Positions 1-8,551 of a stretch of DNA of 64,000 nucleotides are shown piece after piece (the stretch's first letter is position 1; every line of letters starts with the position of its first letter). The position numbers and the translations under genes were made by a program. The stretch is from contig NZ_CP045920.1 in the NCBI RefSeq assembly GCF_009660225.1, positions 1,736,001 through 1,800,000 of the forward strand, written 5' to 3'. The notes beneath the pieces are model-generated. The model ran no database searches, was not told the origin of the DNA, and saw only the letters and a list, made by a program, of their open reading frames with translations. This DNA comes from Pseudactinotalea sp. HY158. Lineage in GTDB: Bacteria; Actinomycetota; Actinomycetes; Actinomycetales; Beutenbergiaceae.

Positions 1-173
1 GCGCTCGTGCGCCGGCCGATCCGGCGCCGCCGTGGCCGGTCCGTGCCCGCTGTGTTCGCTGGGCCCGCTGTGTTCGCTGTGGGCACTGTGTTCGCTGTGC
101 CCTGTGGGTCCGCTGTGCCCTGTGGGTCCGGGGCGTTCGCTGTGCCCTGCGAGTCGGGGTTCTCCTCGGCCAT
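1..173 (-). CDS. DUF881 family protein, second copy (N-terminal fragment, cut by window edge)
   Basis: Only the first 57 codons are inside the window. The ATG lies at 173, two bases beyond the stop of the small basic protein gene, so the two are probably co-translated. The visible residues are a low-complexity Ala/Thr/Asn/Gly/Pro stretch with repeats of PQGTA and TANTAG, followed by a basic patch (RPRRRRIGRR) that would precede a membrane segment. Position supports the call: in actinobacteria a DUF881 gene, sbp and a second DUF881 gene commonly follow a pgsA-like gene. The diagnostic DUF881 domain is not visible, so identity rests on context. Confidence 0.6.
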   Translation of the reverse strand, partial: MAEENPDSQGTANAPDPQGTADPQGTANTVPTANTAGPANTAGTDRPRRRRIGRRTS

Positions 174-175
174 CG

Positions 176-508
176 TCACGCCTTGAAGACGTGGCGGCGG
201 ATGGAGGCCGCGTTGGAGAAGATCCGGATGCCCAGCACGACCACGACCGCGGTCGACAACTGCGCCCCCACTCCGAGCTGATCGCCGAGGAACACGAGGA
301 AGCAGGCGACGAGCACGTTGAACAGGAACGACGTCACGAAGACCCGCTCGTCGAACGTGGCCTCGAATCGCGCGCGCACGGCCCCGAGCAGCGCATCGAG
401 GGCCGCGACCACCGCGATCGGAAGGTAGGGCTGCAGCTCCACGGGGATGTTCGGCTTGAACAGCAGGCCGAGGACGATGCCGATGACCAGTCCGGCGACG
501 GCGACCAT
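176..508 (-). CDS. sbp: Small basic membrane protein, DUF1290 (Sbp) family
   Basis: A 110-residue integral membrane protein. It has an N-terminal hydrophobic helix (AVAGLVIGIVLGLLF), a second at about residues 29-45 and a third at about 60-75, with a basic C-terminus (SIRRHVFKA). The length and the PNIPVELQPYLPIAVVAALD segment match the Sbp/DUF1290 family, whose biochemical role is unknown. An AAGGAG ribosome-binding site precedes the ATG. It sits between two DUF881 genes, the usual actinobacterial arrangement near envelope and phospholipid genes. Confidence 0.85.
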   Translation of the reverse strand: MVAVAGLVIGIVLGLLFKPNIPVELQPYLPIAVVAALDALLGAVRARFEATFDERVFVTSFLFNVLVACFLVFLGDQLGVGAQLSTAVVVVLGIRIFSNAASIRRHVFKA

Positions 509-586
509 TCAGTCTCCTTCCTCGACCGGACCCGGGTGCCCCGCGCACGTGTGTCCACGCCGGGGGTGGGGCAAGTCTGACACGGG

Positions 587-1408
587 CTACCCCTGCTCTG
601 TGACGTAGTGGAGCTTGGGCGCGGTCCCCGCCGGCAGGGCGAGATCGGCGGCCTGGACGACCGAGCTGCCGATGCCGTACATCGAACCGAGCGTGGCCAG
701 TTGCGCGGCCGCGGTGCTCCGCGCGAACTCCGTGCGCAGACCGTTCGGGTCGCCGATCGCCTCGACCTCATAGGGCGAGACGAGCGGCTTGAGGTCGACG
801 AGGATCGCCTCGCCCGCCGAGCGGATCGCCGTGCCCGCGCTCACGCGATGCCCGTTGATGGCGATCGCCTCGGCCCCCGCGGCCCACAGCGCGTTGACGA
901 CGAGCTGGAGGTCGACGTCGAACACGCGGGCCGGGTCGTCGCCCCCGACGGCGCGGGTCGAGTCCTCCAGGGTCACCGCGACCCCCGGTCCGGTCACCGC
1001 GATCGTGCCGGCCGAGACGGCGGCATCGCGCGCGCGGGAGAGGAACTCCTCGCTCACGTCCCCCTGCTCCGCCTGCAGCTCGTTGATCTCCCCGCGCAGG
1101 CCCGCGATGTCCTCCCGCAGGCCGTCGGCGATCGCGACCCGGTCGCGGATCTGCTCCTCGAGCACGCCGCGGGCACTCAAGGCGCTGTCCACCGGGGCAC
1201 GCAGCTGTCGGGCGGCCCACACCCCGCCGACCCCGATCGCGATCGCCAGGAGCAGCACGAACAGCTCCTGCAGCCGCGACCCGCGCGGGCGCGCGCCCCC
1301 GCTCCCCCGCCGTTCGGCCATCGCCGCATAGCCGGGATCGAGCGGTCGCTCCATCACCTCGGTCAGCAGCGTCATGGACGCGTCGGGACGACGCGGCTGC
1401 TCAGCCAT
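587..1408 (-). CDS. DUF881 family envelope protein
   Basis: The 273-residue protein has a cytoplasmic basic N-terminus and one transmembrane helix at about residues 46-66 (LQELFVLLLAIAIGVGGVWA). A heptad-like coiled coil follows at about 80-118 (LEEQIRDRVAIADGLREDI), then the DUF881 domain with GPGVAVTLEDS and ALWAAGAEAIAINGHR. The function is unknown; the family is linked by context to cell division and envelope genes in Gram-positives. A strong GGAGGG site five bases upstream fixes the ATG. A second copy starts past sbp. Confidence 0.88.
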   Translation of the reverse strand: MAEQPRRPDASMTLLTEVMERPLDPGYAAMAERRGSGGARPRGSRLQELFVLLLAIAIGVGGVWAARQLRAPVDSALSARGVLEEQIRDRVAIADGLREDIAGLRGEINELQAEQGDVSEEFLSRARDAAVSAGTIAVTGPGVAVTLEDSTRAVGGDDPARVFDVDLQLVVNALWAAGAEAIAINGHRVSAGTAIRSAGEAILVDLKPLVSPYEVEAIGDPNGLRTEFARSTAAAQLATLGSMYGIGSSVVQAADLALPAGTAPKLHYVTEQG

Positions 1409-1523
1409 GGCACCCTCCGCTGCGTCTAGGTGGGATCGGGCGGTTCCACGGCGATTCTATGCGCCGGTGGTCAGGCGTCCGTGCCCACCTCGGCCCCGTG
1501 CCCACCCGGCCCGGTCCGACCGG

Positions 1524-2126
1524 TCAGAGCGCCGGGCGCGCCCGGGCACCCGTGCGGAGCACGTCCCGGAACTGATGGAGGTAGAGCGCGCCGGCGCACC
1601 AGTAGAGGAAGACCCCCCAGAGCACCGCCGCCCACCCGATGACGTAGGACACCTCACCGACGACCCCGTCCACCTCGGCGAGCAGGAGCAGCGGGAACGC
1701 GTACATGAGCGCCATCGTGCCGGCCTTCCCGGCGAGGTGGACCGGGTAGCCGGGGAAGCCTCGGCGCGCGAGGACGGGCAGCGTGAGGCCCACGAGCAGC
1801 TCCCGTGCGGCGATCGCGGCCACGAGCCACCACGGGATGAGTGCGCGCGCGGCCATGCCGATGAGCGTGACCGCGATGAACAACCGGTCGGCCATCGGAT
1901 CGAGCAGCTTGCCGAGCTTGGACATCTGGTCGAAGCGGCGCGCGATATAGCCGTCGACGTAGTCGCTCAGGCCGGCCACGGCGAGCGTGACGACGGCGAG
2001 GACGCCGTAGCCGTTGAGGATGAGCACGAGCACGACGGGCACGAGCAGCAACCGTGCCATCGAGATGACATTCGGAACCGTCCAGATACGATGATCCCCG
2101 TCGACAGCATCGAAATGTGAGGTCAC
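1524..2126 (-). CDS. CDP-alcohol phosphatidyltransferase (PgsA-like)
   Basis: An integral membrane enzyme that would transfer a phosphatidyl group from CDP-diacylglycerol to an alcohol. The full family signature DG-x2-AR-x8-G-x3-D-x3-D is present in DGYIARRFDQMSKLGKLLDP followed by MAD, so all catalytic aspartates are retained. I prefer the GTG at 2126 (VTSHFDAVDG) because AGGA lies about ten bases upstream. A longer reading to 2264 would add a low-complexity N-terminus. Several hydrophobic helices follow. The acceptor (glycerol phosphate or inositol phosphate) cannot be read from the sequence. It heads the DUF881/sbp block. Confidence 0.85.
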   Translation of the reverse strand: MTSHFDAVDGDHRIWTVPNVISMARLLLVPVVLVLILNGYGVLAVVTLAVAGLSDYVDGYIARRFDQMSKLGKLLDPMADRLFIAVTLIGMAARALIPWWLVAAIAARELLVGLTLPVLARRGFPGYPVHLAGKAGTMALMYAFPLLLLAEVDGVVGEVSYVIGWAAVLWGVFLYWCAGALYLHQFRDVLRTGARARPAL

Positions 2127-2205
2127 AGCATCGCATCCTAGGTCATGTGCCGTGGACGCGGACGACACACCCGCCCTGCCCGCCGCGCGATCGTGAGGAG
2201 TGCCC

Positions 2206-2799
2206 GTGCTGGAACTGCTCACCGGCGGCGGCCTCGCCCTCGCCGCCGGCCTCAACGCGTTCATCCCACTGCTCGCCGTCGGCCTGCTCGGGCGCTACAC
2301 CGACCTGCTCACCCTGCCGGCCCCGTGGGAGTGGCTCACGGACCCGTGGGCACTCGCGGTCATGGGGCTGCTCCTCCTGCTCGACGTCGTCGCGGACAAG
2401 GTGCCCGCGGTCGATCACCTGAACGACATCGTGCAGACCGGCGTGCGACCCGCCTCCGGGGGCATCGTCTTCGCAAGCGGGGCGACCTCGACGACCGTGG
2501 CGATGCCCGATCCGGACCTGTTCGATGAGCGAGTGCTCGTGCCCTTCCTCCTCGGCGTGGCGATCGCGCTGCTCATCCACCTGATCAAGTCGGCCGTGCG
2601 CGCCATGATCAACCTCACGACCGCCGGGCTCGGAGCCCCCGTGGCCTCCGCGATGGAGGACGCCACCGCGGTCGCGCTCGCGGCCATCGCGATCATGGTG
2701 CCGATCCTCGTCGTCGCCGCCGTCGTGGCGGCGATCGTCGCCGTCATCGTCGCGCTCCGCCGCCGGGCGCGGTTCCGCCGGCGTCAGCTGCGTACCTGA
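2206..2799 (+). CDS. DUF4126 family membrane protein
   Basis: A protein of about 197 residues with four or five hydrophobic helices, a family-typical start (GGGLALAAGLNAFIPLLAVG) and a central ASGGIVFASGATST loop. The tail is strongly basic (RRRARFRRRQLRT). The function of DUF4126 is unknown. GAGGAG at 2195-2200 is five bases before the GTG at 2206, so I prefer that start; a GTG at 2200 overlaps the ribosome-binding site. It is divergent from the pgsA-like gene. Its last 16 bases overlap the 3' end of the convergent dehydrogenase gene. Confidence 0.8.
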   Translation: MLELLTGGGLALAAGLNAFIPLLAVGLLGRYTDLLTLPAPWEWLTDPWALAVMGLLLLLDVVADKVPAVDHLNDIVQTGVRPASGGIVFASGATSTTVAMPDPDLFDERVLVPFLLGVAIALLIHLIKSAVRAMINLTTAGLGAPVASAMEDATAVALAAIAIMVPILVVAAVVAAIVAVIVALRRRARFRRRQLRT

Positions 2800-5684
2800 T
2801 CACCGATCGGGTCCGCGGCCTCGAGCACGTCCCGGAGCACCTCGAGCACGTGCCGGTACGGGCGCCCGGTGGCCCGCGACATGCCGATCTCACACGTTCG
2901 ATTGAGCGAGACGTAGGCATCGGCCGGCCCCCGATCGGCCGCCTGGGCCGACTGGGTCGACTGGGCCGGCTGGGTCACCTGGGCCGACTCGGGCGCGGTC
3001 GCCGCGGCCGTCAGCTCCGGATGGAGCATGCCCCGGTCGCCCGCGAAGCCGCAGCAGCCCCAGTCCGTGGGCACGATCACCTCGCGCGCGGCCGCGCCCG
3101 CCACCGCGACGAGATCGGCCGTCACCCCGAGCGCCGTGCTCGCGCAGGTGGGATGGACGACGACGCGCTCCAGCGCCCCCATGAGCGCCTCGCCCGGTCC
3201 CGCGGTCGCGAAGGCGGGCAGCAGGTCCGTGCGGGTGTAGCTCACGGCATCGAGCACGGTGATCTCCTCGCCGACGCCCCGCAGCAGTCCCTCGGTGCAG
3301 CTCGCGGCATCGACGACGACCGGCAGCCGGCCCGCGTCGGTCGCCCGCCACAGCGCCTCGCGCACCCGGGATCGCATCCGTTCGTAGCCGCCGGTCATGC
3401 CCTTGGAGGACCAGGGGGTGCCGCAGCACATCGCCCCGATCCCGGCGGGGATGCGGACCCGGCGGCCCGCCAGCTCGCACAGACGCAGGAACGCGGCGGC
3501 CGCGCCGCCGGCTCCCGACCCGTCGCCCCCGCCCTCCGGGGCGAAGAGGGTTCCCAGGCACGAGGGGAAGAACACCAGATCGGGATCGGCCTCGGCGCGG
3601 GGCCGGCGCCGCGTGCCGCCCCGGGGCAGGTCGCCCGACCACTCGGGTACCGTGTCGGCCCCGAGCATGCGGCGGCCGAGCCCGGTCGCGGCGCGGGGCA
3701 GCGCCGCCGGCAGCGCGCCGGCGGCCGTGAGGCCGAGACCGCCGGCGCGCGTCACGGCGTCCCAGTTCCGGGCGGCCGCCGACCACAGTCCGCCGGCGAG
3801 GGCGGAGGCCTGCTCGGCCCGCAGCCTGCGCACCAGATCGCCGGTATCGATGCCGACCGGGCAGGCGGTGCGGCACATGCCGTCGACCGCGCACGTGTCC
3901 ACGCCCTCGTACGCGAAGTCGGAGCGCAGCCGATCCGCGAGCTCGACCTCGCCGTTCTCCTCGGCGCGCACCAGCTCCCGGCGGAGCACGATCCGTTGCC
4001 TGGGCGTGAGCGTGAGGTCGCGGCTCGGGCACACCGGTTCGCAGTAGCCGCATTCGACGCACCGGTCGACCTCGACCTCGACCGGCGGGCTCCACTTGAG
4101 GTCGGCGAGATGGGCGTGGGGGTCGTCGGTCAGGAGCACGCCGGGATTGAGCAGGGCGCGGGGATCGGCCAGGTGCTTGAGTCGGACCATCGCCTCGTGC
4201 AGGGTCGGGCCGTACTGACGCCGCACGAACGGTGCCATCGTCCGCCCGGTGCCGTGCTCCGCCTTGAGCGTTCCGCCCGCGGCGAGCACGAGGTCGACCA
4301 GGTCGTCGGTGAACTGCGAGTACGAGGCGAGGGCATCCGGATCGGCCAGGTCGGGCGTGATCATGAAGTGGACGTTGCCGTCCTTGGCGTGCCCGAAGAT
4401 CACCGCGTCGGCGTAGCCGTGCCGGTCGAAGAGCTCGTGCAGTCCGTGGCAGGTGGCCCGGAGCCGTTCGACCGGCACGGCGATGTCCTCGAGCAGGGCG
4501 GTCGTTCCGGGCGGGCGGCTGCCGGCGATGCTCGCGTACAGGCCCTTGCGGATGTGCCAGAGGTCGCCGCGGCGGATCGGCTCGGTCGTGAGGTCCGGCG
4601 GGGAGAGCAGCGGCAGCGAATCGAGCACCCGGGCGGCCGCGGCGCACCGGGCGGTGAGCTCGGCCGCATCCGCCTCCTGGAACTCGATGAGCAGGGCCGC
4701 CTGGTCGGTCACGTCGAGTCGGCGGAGCTGCTCGGGTGCGCGCGGGTCGCGCTGGGCCACGCGCAGCGACGTGGCGTCGAGGAGCTCGATGGTCGCGCAC
4801 GAGGCCGCGACGAGTGCCGGCAGCGCCGCGGTCGCATCCGCGAGATCGGCGAACGTGAGCAGGGCGGTGGCGGTGTGGGTCAGCAGCGGCACCGTGTGGA
4901 AGGTCGCCTCGGCCACGAACGCCAGGGTGCCCTCGGAACCCACGACCACGTGGGCGAGGATGTCCACCGGATCGTCGTGGTCGAGGAAGGCGTTGAGGCC
5001 GTACCCCATCGTGTTCTTGATCGCGAACATCGCCTCGATCCGCGCGACGGACTCCGGGTCGGATCGAAGCTCGTCACGGAGACGGGCGAGCCCGGCGTGC
5101 AGCTCGGGCTCGGATCGGGCGAGATCGGCGTCGGCGGTCGGCGAGCCGGTGTCGACGACCGTCCCCGAGGCGAGCGCGAGCACGGCCGAATCGAGGGTGC
5201 GGTAGGTGTTCTGTTCGGTCCCGCAGGCCATTCCCGAGGAGTTGTCGGCCACCACCCCGCCGATGGTGCAGGCGGCCTCGCTCGCGGGGTCCGGGCCGAG
5301 CTTGCGCCCGCGCCGGGCGAGCCGGGCGTTGACAGATCGCACGGTCGCCCCCGGTTGGGCCCGGACCCGCAGGCCGTCGTCGAGGACGTCGACGCGGCGG
5401 AAGTGGCGCCGGACGTCGACGAGGATGGCCGAGGTGCCCGCCTGCCCACTCAGGCTCGTCCCTCCCGAGCGGAAGGTGAGCGGACCGGCACCCGCGGCGA
5501 GGAGGCGAGCGACGTCGTCCCTGCTCGTGGCCGTGACCACCGCGGCCGGGGTGAGGAGGTAGTGCGAGGCGTCGTGGGCGAGGGCGAGGCGGCGGGAGAT
5601 CCCGGTCTCGACCGCGCCGGGAAGGAGGTGCCGCGCCCGGGCGACGGAACGATCGATCGGCTGTTCTCCGGACCCCGTAGTCAT
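2784..5684 (-). CDS. FAD-linked 2-hydroxyacid dehydrogenase with 4Fe-4S and CCG domains (D-lactate/glycolate/2-hydroxyglutarate type)
   Basis: A 966-residue fusion of GlcD-like and GlcF-like parts, as in YdiJ/Dld-type enzymes that oxidise a D-2-hydroxyacid and pass electrons to the respiratory chain. Residues 35-260 form the FAD-binding PCMH domain (FRSGGTSLSGQAGTS). The FAD-oxidase C-terminal domain runs to about 525. Two 4Fe-4S motifs (CVECGYCEPVCP and CAVDGMCRTACP) lie at about 540-610. Two CCG cysteine-rich domains follow (MCCGTPW and WGCCGFAGDRG near 875). An Ala/Gln/Ser/Thr-rich insert sits in the last CCG domain. The ATG overlaps the stop of the MFS gene (ATGA), suggesting the pair handles one substrate. 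Which hydroxyacid is used cannot be told. Confidence 0.85.
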   Translation of the reverse strand: MTTGSGEQPIDRSVARARHLLPGAVETGISRRLALAHDASHYLLTPAAVVTATSRDDVARLLAAGAGPLTFRSGGTSLSGQAGTSAILVDVRRHFRRVDVLDDGLRVRAQPGATVRSVNARLARRGRKLGPDPASEAACTIGGVVADNSSGMACGTEQNTYRTLDSAVLALASGTVVDTGSPTADADLARSEPELHAGLARLRDELRSDPESVARIEAMFAIKNTMGYGLNAFLDHDDPVDILAHVVVGSEGTLAFVAEATFHTVPLLTHTATALLTFADLADATAALPALVAASCATIELLDATSLRVAQRDPRAPEQLRRLDVTDQAALLIEFQEADAAELTARCAAAARVLDSLPLLSPPDLTTEPIRRGDLWHIRKGLYASIAGSRPPGTTALLEDIAVPVERLRATCHGLHELFDRHGYADAVIFGHAKDGNVHFMITPDLADPDALASYSQFTDDLVDLVLAAGGTLKAEHGTGRTMAPFVRRQYGPTLHEAMVRLKHLADPRALLNPGVLLTDDPHAHLADLKWSPPVEVEVDRCVECGYCEPVCPSRDLTLTPRQRIVLRRELVRAEENGEVELADRLRSDFAYEGVDTCAVDGMCRTACPVGIDTGDLVRRLRAEQASALAGGLWSAAARNWDAVTRAGGLGLTAAGALPAALPRAATGLGRRMLGADTVPEWSGDLPRGGTRRRPRAEADPDLVFFPSCLGTLFAPEGGGDGSGAGGAAAAFLRLCELAGRRVRIPAGIGAMCCGTPWSSKGMTGGYERMRSRVREALWRATDAGRLPVVVDAASCTEGLLRGVGEEITVLDAVSYTRTDLLPAFATAGPGEALMGALERVVVHPTCASTALGVTADLVAVAGAAAREVIVPTDWGCCGFAGDRGMLHPELTAAATAPESAQVTQPAQSTQSAQAADRGPADAYVSLNRTCEIGMSRATGRPYRHVLEVLRDVLEAADPIGDQVRS

Positions 5685-6886
5685 GGCTCCATCCTCCCAG
5701 GCCCGCGGCGACGTTCGAGCCAGGGGGCCAGGGCGGAGCGCACGGTCGCGAGTCCGACGAGGAGGAAGAGGCCGGTGCCCACGAGCATCGAACCGGCCCC
5801 GCCCGCCGAGCCGGCGGCGACGGCGGCGAACACGGCCGCGCCGGTGGCCGTGCCGGCGTCGAAGAACGCATTCCAGGTGGCGCTGGCGATCGGCGCCTGA
5901 CCGGCGGGCACGCGGGAGAAGGCGAGGTCGAGGGTGACCGACTGGAGCGCGCCGTAGGCGATCCCGGTGCCGATGGCGCCGGCGAGGAGCAGCGGGACCG
6001 ACGCGGCGGCGAAGCCCCACCCGGCCACGGCCATCCCCGCGGCGCCGATGACCGTGAGGGTCTGCGGCACCAGGCGATGCCCGCGGCGGTCGGTGAACCG
6101 GCCGATGCGCCAGCGGGCGTAGGCGGTCACGGCCCCGAACACGAGCAGCACGAGGGCGGCCCGGGCGGAGCCGGTGAGTTCGAGCGGAACGACCGTGATG
6201 ACCGCTCCCCCGGCGGCCGTCGCGGCGAAGAGCAGGACCACGGGCACGACGAGGCGGCGGAGCGCGATCCGCATGGGCAGGGACTCCCCCGCCCCGCCCG
6301 GTGCCGTGCCGTCGGCGGTCACGCCCCGGGCCGCCGCGAGGCCGAGCAGCGGGGTGGCCGCGATGACGCACACCCACCCGAAGTTCCCGCTCAGCGTGAG
6401 GCCCGCCCCGATCGCGGCCCCGATCATCGTCGGGATCGCGCCCGCGAGGCCGAAGAGCCCGATCGCCTCCCCCTGGCGCCCCGGCGGCGCGGCGACCTGG
6501 ATCGCGAGGGCCGCCGTCACCGTGAGCAGCCCGAAGCCCACGCCTCGGACGGCGGAGACGGCATACAGGCCGGGCAGGGCCGTCGCCCACAGGTAGAGCG
6601 GGGCGGGCAGGCCGAGCAGGACGAGTCCCCAGACGAGCAGGCCGCGCAGCGAGAACCGGCGCATGAGAGCCGGCGAGACCACCTGGGTCAGGACGGTGGC
6701 CGCGAGCATGACGGTGGTGATCGTGCCCGCGAGGTGGGCGGGCACCGCGTGGCCCACGCCCCAGACCGGCAGCGCGGCGAGCATGACGGCGAAGCTGGAG
6801 ATCCCCGCGAACGCCATGAGGCACACGGCCCGGATCTGCGGGAGACCCCAGAGCGAATCGGGCGACATGGTGACAGTGTGACGCAT
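5681..6886 (-). CDS. MFS transporter, coupled to the 2-hydroxyacid dehydrogenase gene
   Basis: A major facilitator protein of about 400 residues with twelve predicted hydrophobic helices. The loop after helix 2 is weak compared with drug exporters, and the central loop contains RWRIGRFTDRRGHRL. Starts are possible at 6886 (MRHTVTMSPDS) or 6868 (MSPDSLWG), neither with a strong ribosome-binding site. The stop overlaps the next start (ATGA), so it is translationally coupled to the dehydrogenase. Uptake of the hydroxyacid substrate is an inference from this coupling only. Confidence 0.75.
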   Translation of the reverse strand: MRHTVTMSPDSLWGLPQIRAVCLMAFAGISSFAVMLAALPVWGVGHAVPAHLAGTITTVMLAATVLTQVVSPALMRRFSLRGLLVWGLVLLGLPAPLYLWATALPGLYAVSAVRGVGFGLLTVTAALAIQVAAPPGRQGEAIGLFGLAGAIPTMIGAAIGAGLTLSGNFGWVCVIAATPLLGLAAARGVTADGTAPGGAGESLPMRIALRRLVVPVVLLFAATAAGGAVITVVPLELTGSARAALVLLVFGAVTAYARWRIGRFTDRRGHRLVPQTLTVIGAAGMAVAGWGFAAASVPLLLAGAIGTGIAYGALQSVTLDLAFSRVPAGQAPIASATWNAFFDAGTATGAAVFAAVAAGSAGGAGSMLVGTGLFLLVGLATVRSALAPWLERRRGPGRMEP

Positions 6887-6942
6887 CCGGACCGTGCCGG
6901 CGGATCGGTGCCGTGCGGCCGGATCGGTGCCGCCCGGGCGAG

Positions 6943-8358
6943 CTAGGACTCCGTCGAGTCGCGGGCGGGCGGGATGACCGGGGGGCCGTCCACGTCGCTC
7001 GCCCGGATCCCCGAGCGGCGGACGAGGGTCGCGGTGGCGGTGGCCGAGAGCACGTAGAAGCCGAGCATGACGACCGCGAGGGTGACCGCCGTCGTGCCGA
7101 CGAACCCGAGGAGCGGCGCGGCGAGCGCGCCGGCGACCGACGTGCTCGCGGTGAGGAAGGCGGCCGCCGTGCCGGCCCGGTGACCGTGATGGGCCAGGGC
7201 GATCGTCTGGGCGTTGGGGGTGATGAGCTGCTGGAAGGCGAGCGCCGCCCACAGCGGGACGATCAGGCCCCACATGTCGGCGATCTCGAGCGAGGTGAGG
7301 GCCGTCATCGTCGCCCCCATGGCCACGACTCCGGCCAGGCCGATGACGAGCACGTGCCCCGGGGAGAAGCGGCGCAGCAGGATCGGGTTGACCTGGCTCA
7401 TCGCGATCATGCCGAACGTTCCGGCCGAGAACAGGTATCCGAACTCGCCGGGGCTCAGGCCGTACCCGTCCTGGAGGATGAACGACATCCCCGAGACGTA
7501 GGAGAACGACGCGGCGAACATGAGGGCCTGCGTGAGCAGGGCGCCGACGTAGATCCGATCACGCACGAGGATGCCCACGGTCGAGGCCATCGCCCGCGGG
7601 GCGGCGGGAATGCGGCGTTCGGGCGGCAGGGTCTCCGGCAGGGCGAGTCCGCACAGCACGATGACCACGAGCGAGACGGCCGCGAGCACGAGGAAGATGC
7701 CGCGCCAGCCGGTGAAGGAGAGCATGAAGCCGCCCACGGCCGGCGCGAGCACCGGGGCGATCCCGGTGACGAGCACGAGCCGGGAGAGCATCGTCGAGGC
7801 GCCCCGGCCCACGAACAGGTCGCGCACGATCGCCAACGCGATGATGGCCCCCGAGGCCGCGCCGAAGCCCTGCAGCACCCGCAGCGCCATGAGGACCCCG
7901 ATCGTCGGGGCGCCGATCATGGCCAACGAGGAGAGCACGTGCACCCCGACCCCCGCGAGCAGCGGGCGGCGCCGACCGATCGTGTCCGAGAGCGGGCCCA
8001 TGAGAAGCTGCCCGCACGCCATGCCGAGGAGGGAGCCGGTCAGGGTCGCCTGCACGCTCGCGGTCGAGGTGAGGAACTCGCTCTCCAGCTGCGGCAGCGC
8101 CGGCAGGTACATGTCCACCGTGGCGGGGCCGAGCGCGGTCATCATGCCCAGCAGCAGGGTGATCCGGACGAGCTGGCGGCGGCTCAGCTCCGGTCCGCGC
8201 GGGAGCGGGGTCGAGCGGGCGGCGGCGAGCCGGCCGGTCCGGCGCTTGGCCCCGCTCCCGGTCCGGCGCGCGGACTCCGGCCGCCGGGCGCTTCGACCGT
8301 CGGTCCGGTCCGCGGTCGAACGGGTGGAGCGTCGCGCGGCTCGGGCAGCGTGGGCCAT
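6943..8358 (-). CDS. Bcr/CflA-type MFS drug efflux transporter
   Basis: A 471-residue proton-coupled exporter. After a long basic N-terminal tail of about 55 residues come twelve helices. Motif D1 is present (DMYLPALPQLESEF), with motif A (GPLSDTIGRRRPLL) between helices 2 and 3 and a motif C-like PVLAPAVGGF, all characteristic of the Bcr/CflA DHA1 group. GAGGA about ten bases upstream supports the ATG at 8358. It is divergent from the kinase-like gene at 8552. The unusually Arg/Ser/Thr-rich N-terminus is not needed for transport in the family. Confidence 0.85.
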   Translation of the reverse strand: MAHAARAARRSTRSTADRTDGRSARRPESARRTGSGAKRRTGRLAAARSTPLPRGPELSRRQLVRITLLLGMMTALGPATVDMYLPALPQLESEFLTSTASVQATLTGSLLGMACGQLLMGPLSDTIGRRRPLLAGVGVHVLSSLAMIGAPTIGVLMALRVLQGFGAASGAIIALAIVRDLFVGRGASTMLSRLVLVTGIAPVLAPAVGGFMLSFTGWRGIFLVLAAVSLVVIVLCGLALPETLPPERRIPAAPRAMASTVGILVRDRIYVGALLTQALMFAASFSYVSGMSFILQDGYGLSPGEFGYLFSAGTFGMIAMSQVNPILLRRFSPGHVLVIGLAGVVAMGATMTALTSLEIADMWGLIVPLWAALAFQQLITPNAQTIALAHHGHRAGTAAAFLTASTSVAGALAAPLLGFVGTTAVTLAVVMLGFYVLSATATATLVRRSGIRASDVDGPPVIPPARDSTES

Positions 8359-8551
8359 CGGTGGATCCTCGAAGCAGGCGGGACGTCTGACAGAACCAGT
8401 CTGGCACACCGATCGAAACGATACGACCCCGCGGACTCGGGGCCGGGCGGTGCCGGCATGGCCCCCGACCGGCCGCCGCTGCGGTCGCTCGAGGCGAGGA
8501 GCTCGGGTGTCGGTGGTAGCCAAGGCGACACGCAGGCAGCACAGTGGGAGC

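Noticed and set aside
2850-5900. Very long open frame on the plus strand opposite the dehydrogenase (about 1000 codons).
   Set aside because: It has no recognisable domain and His/Arg/Gly-rich composition typical of antisense frames in GC-rich genes; the minus strand carries a complete enzyme.
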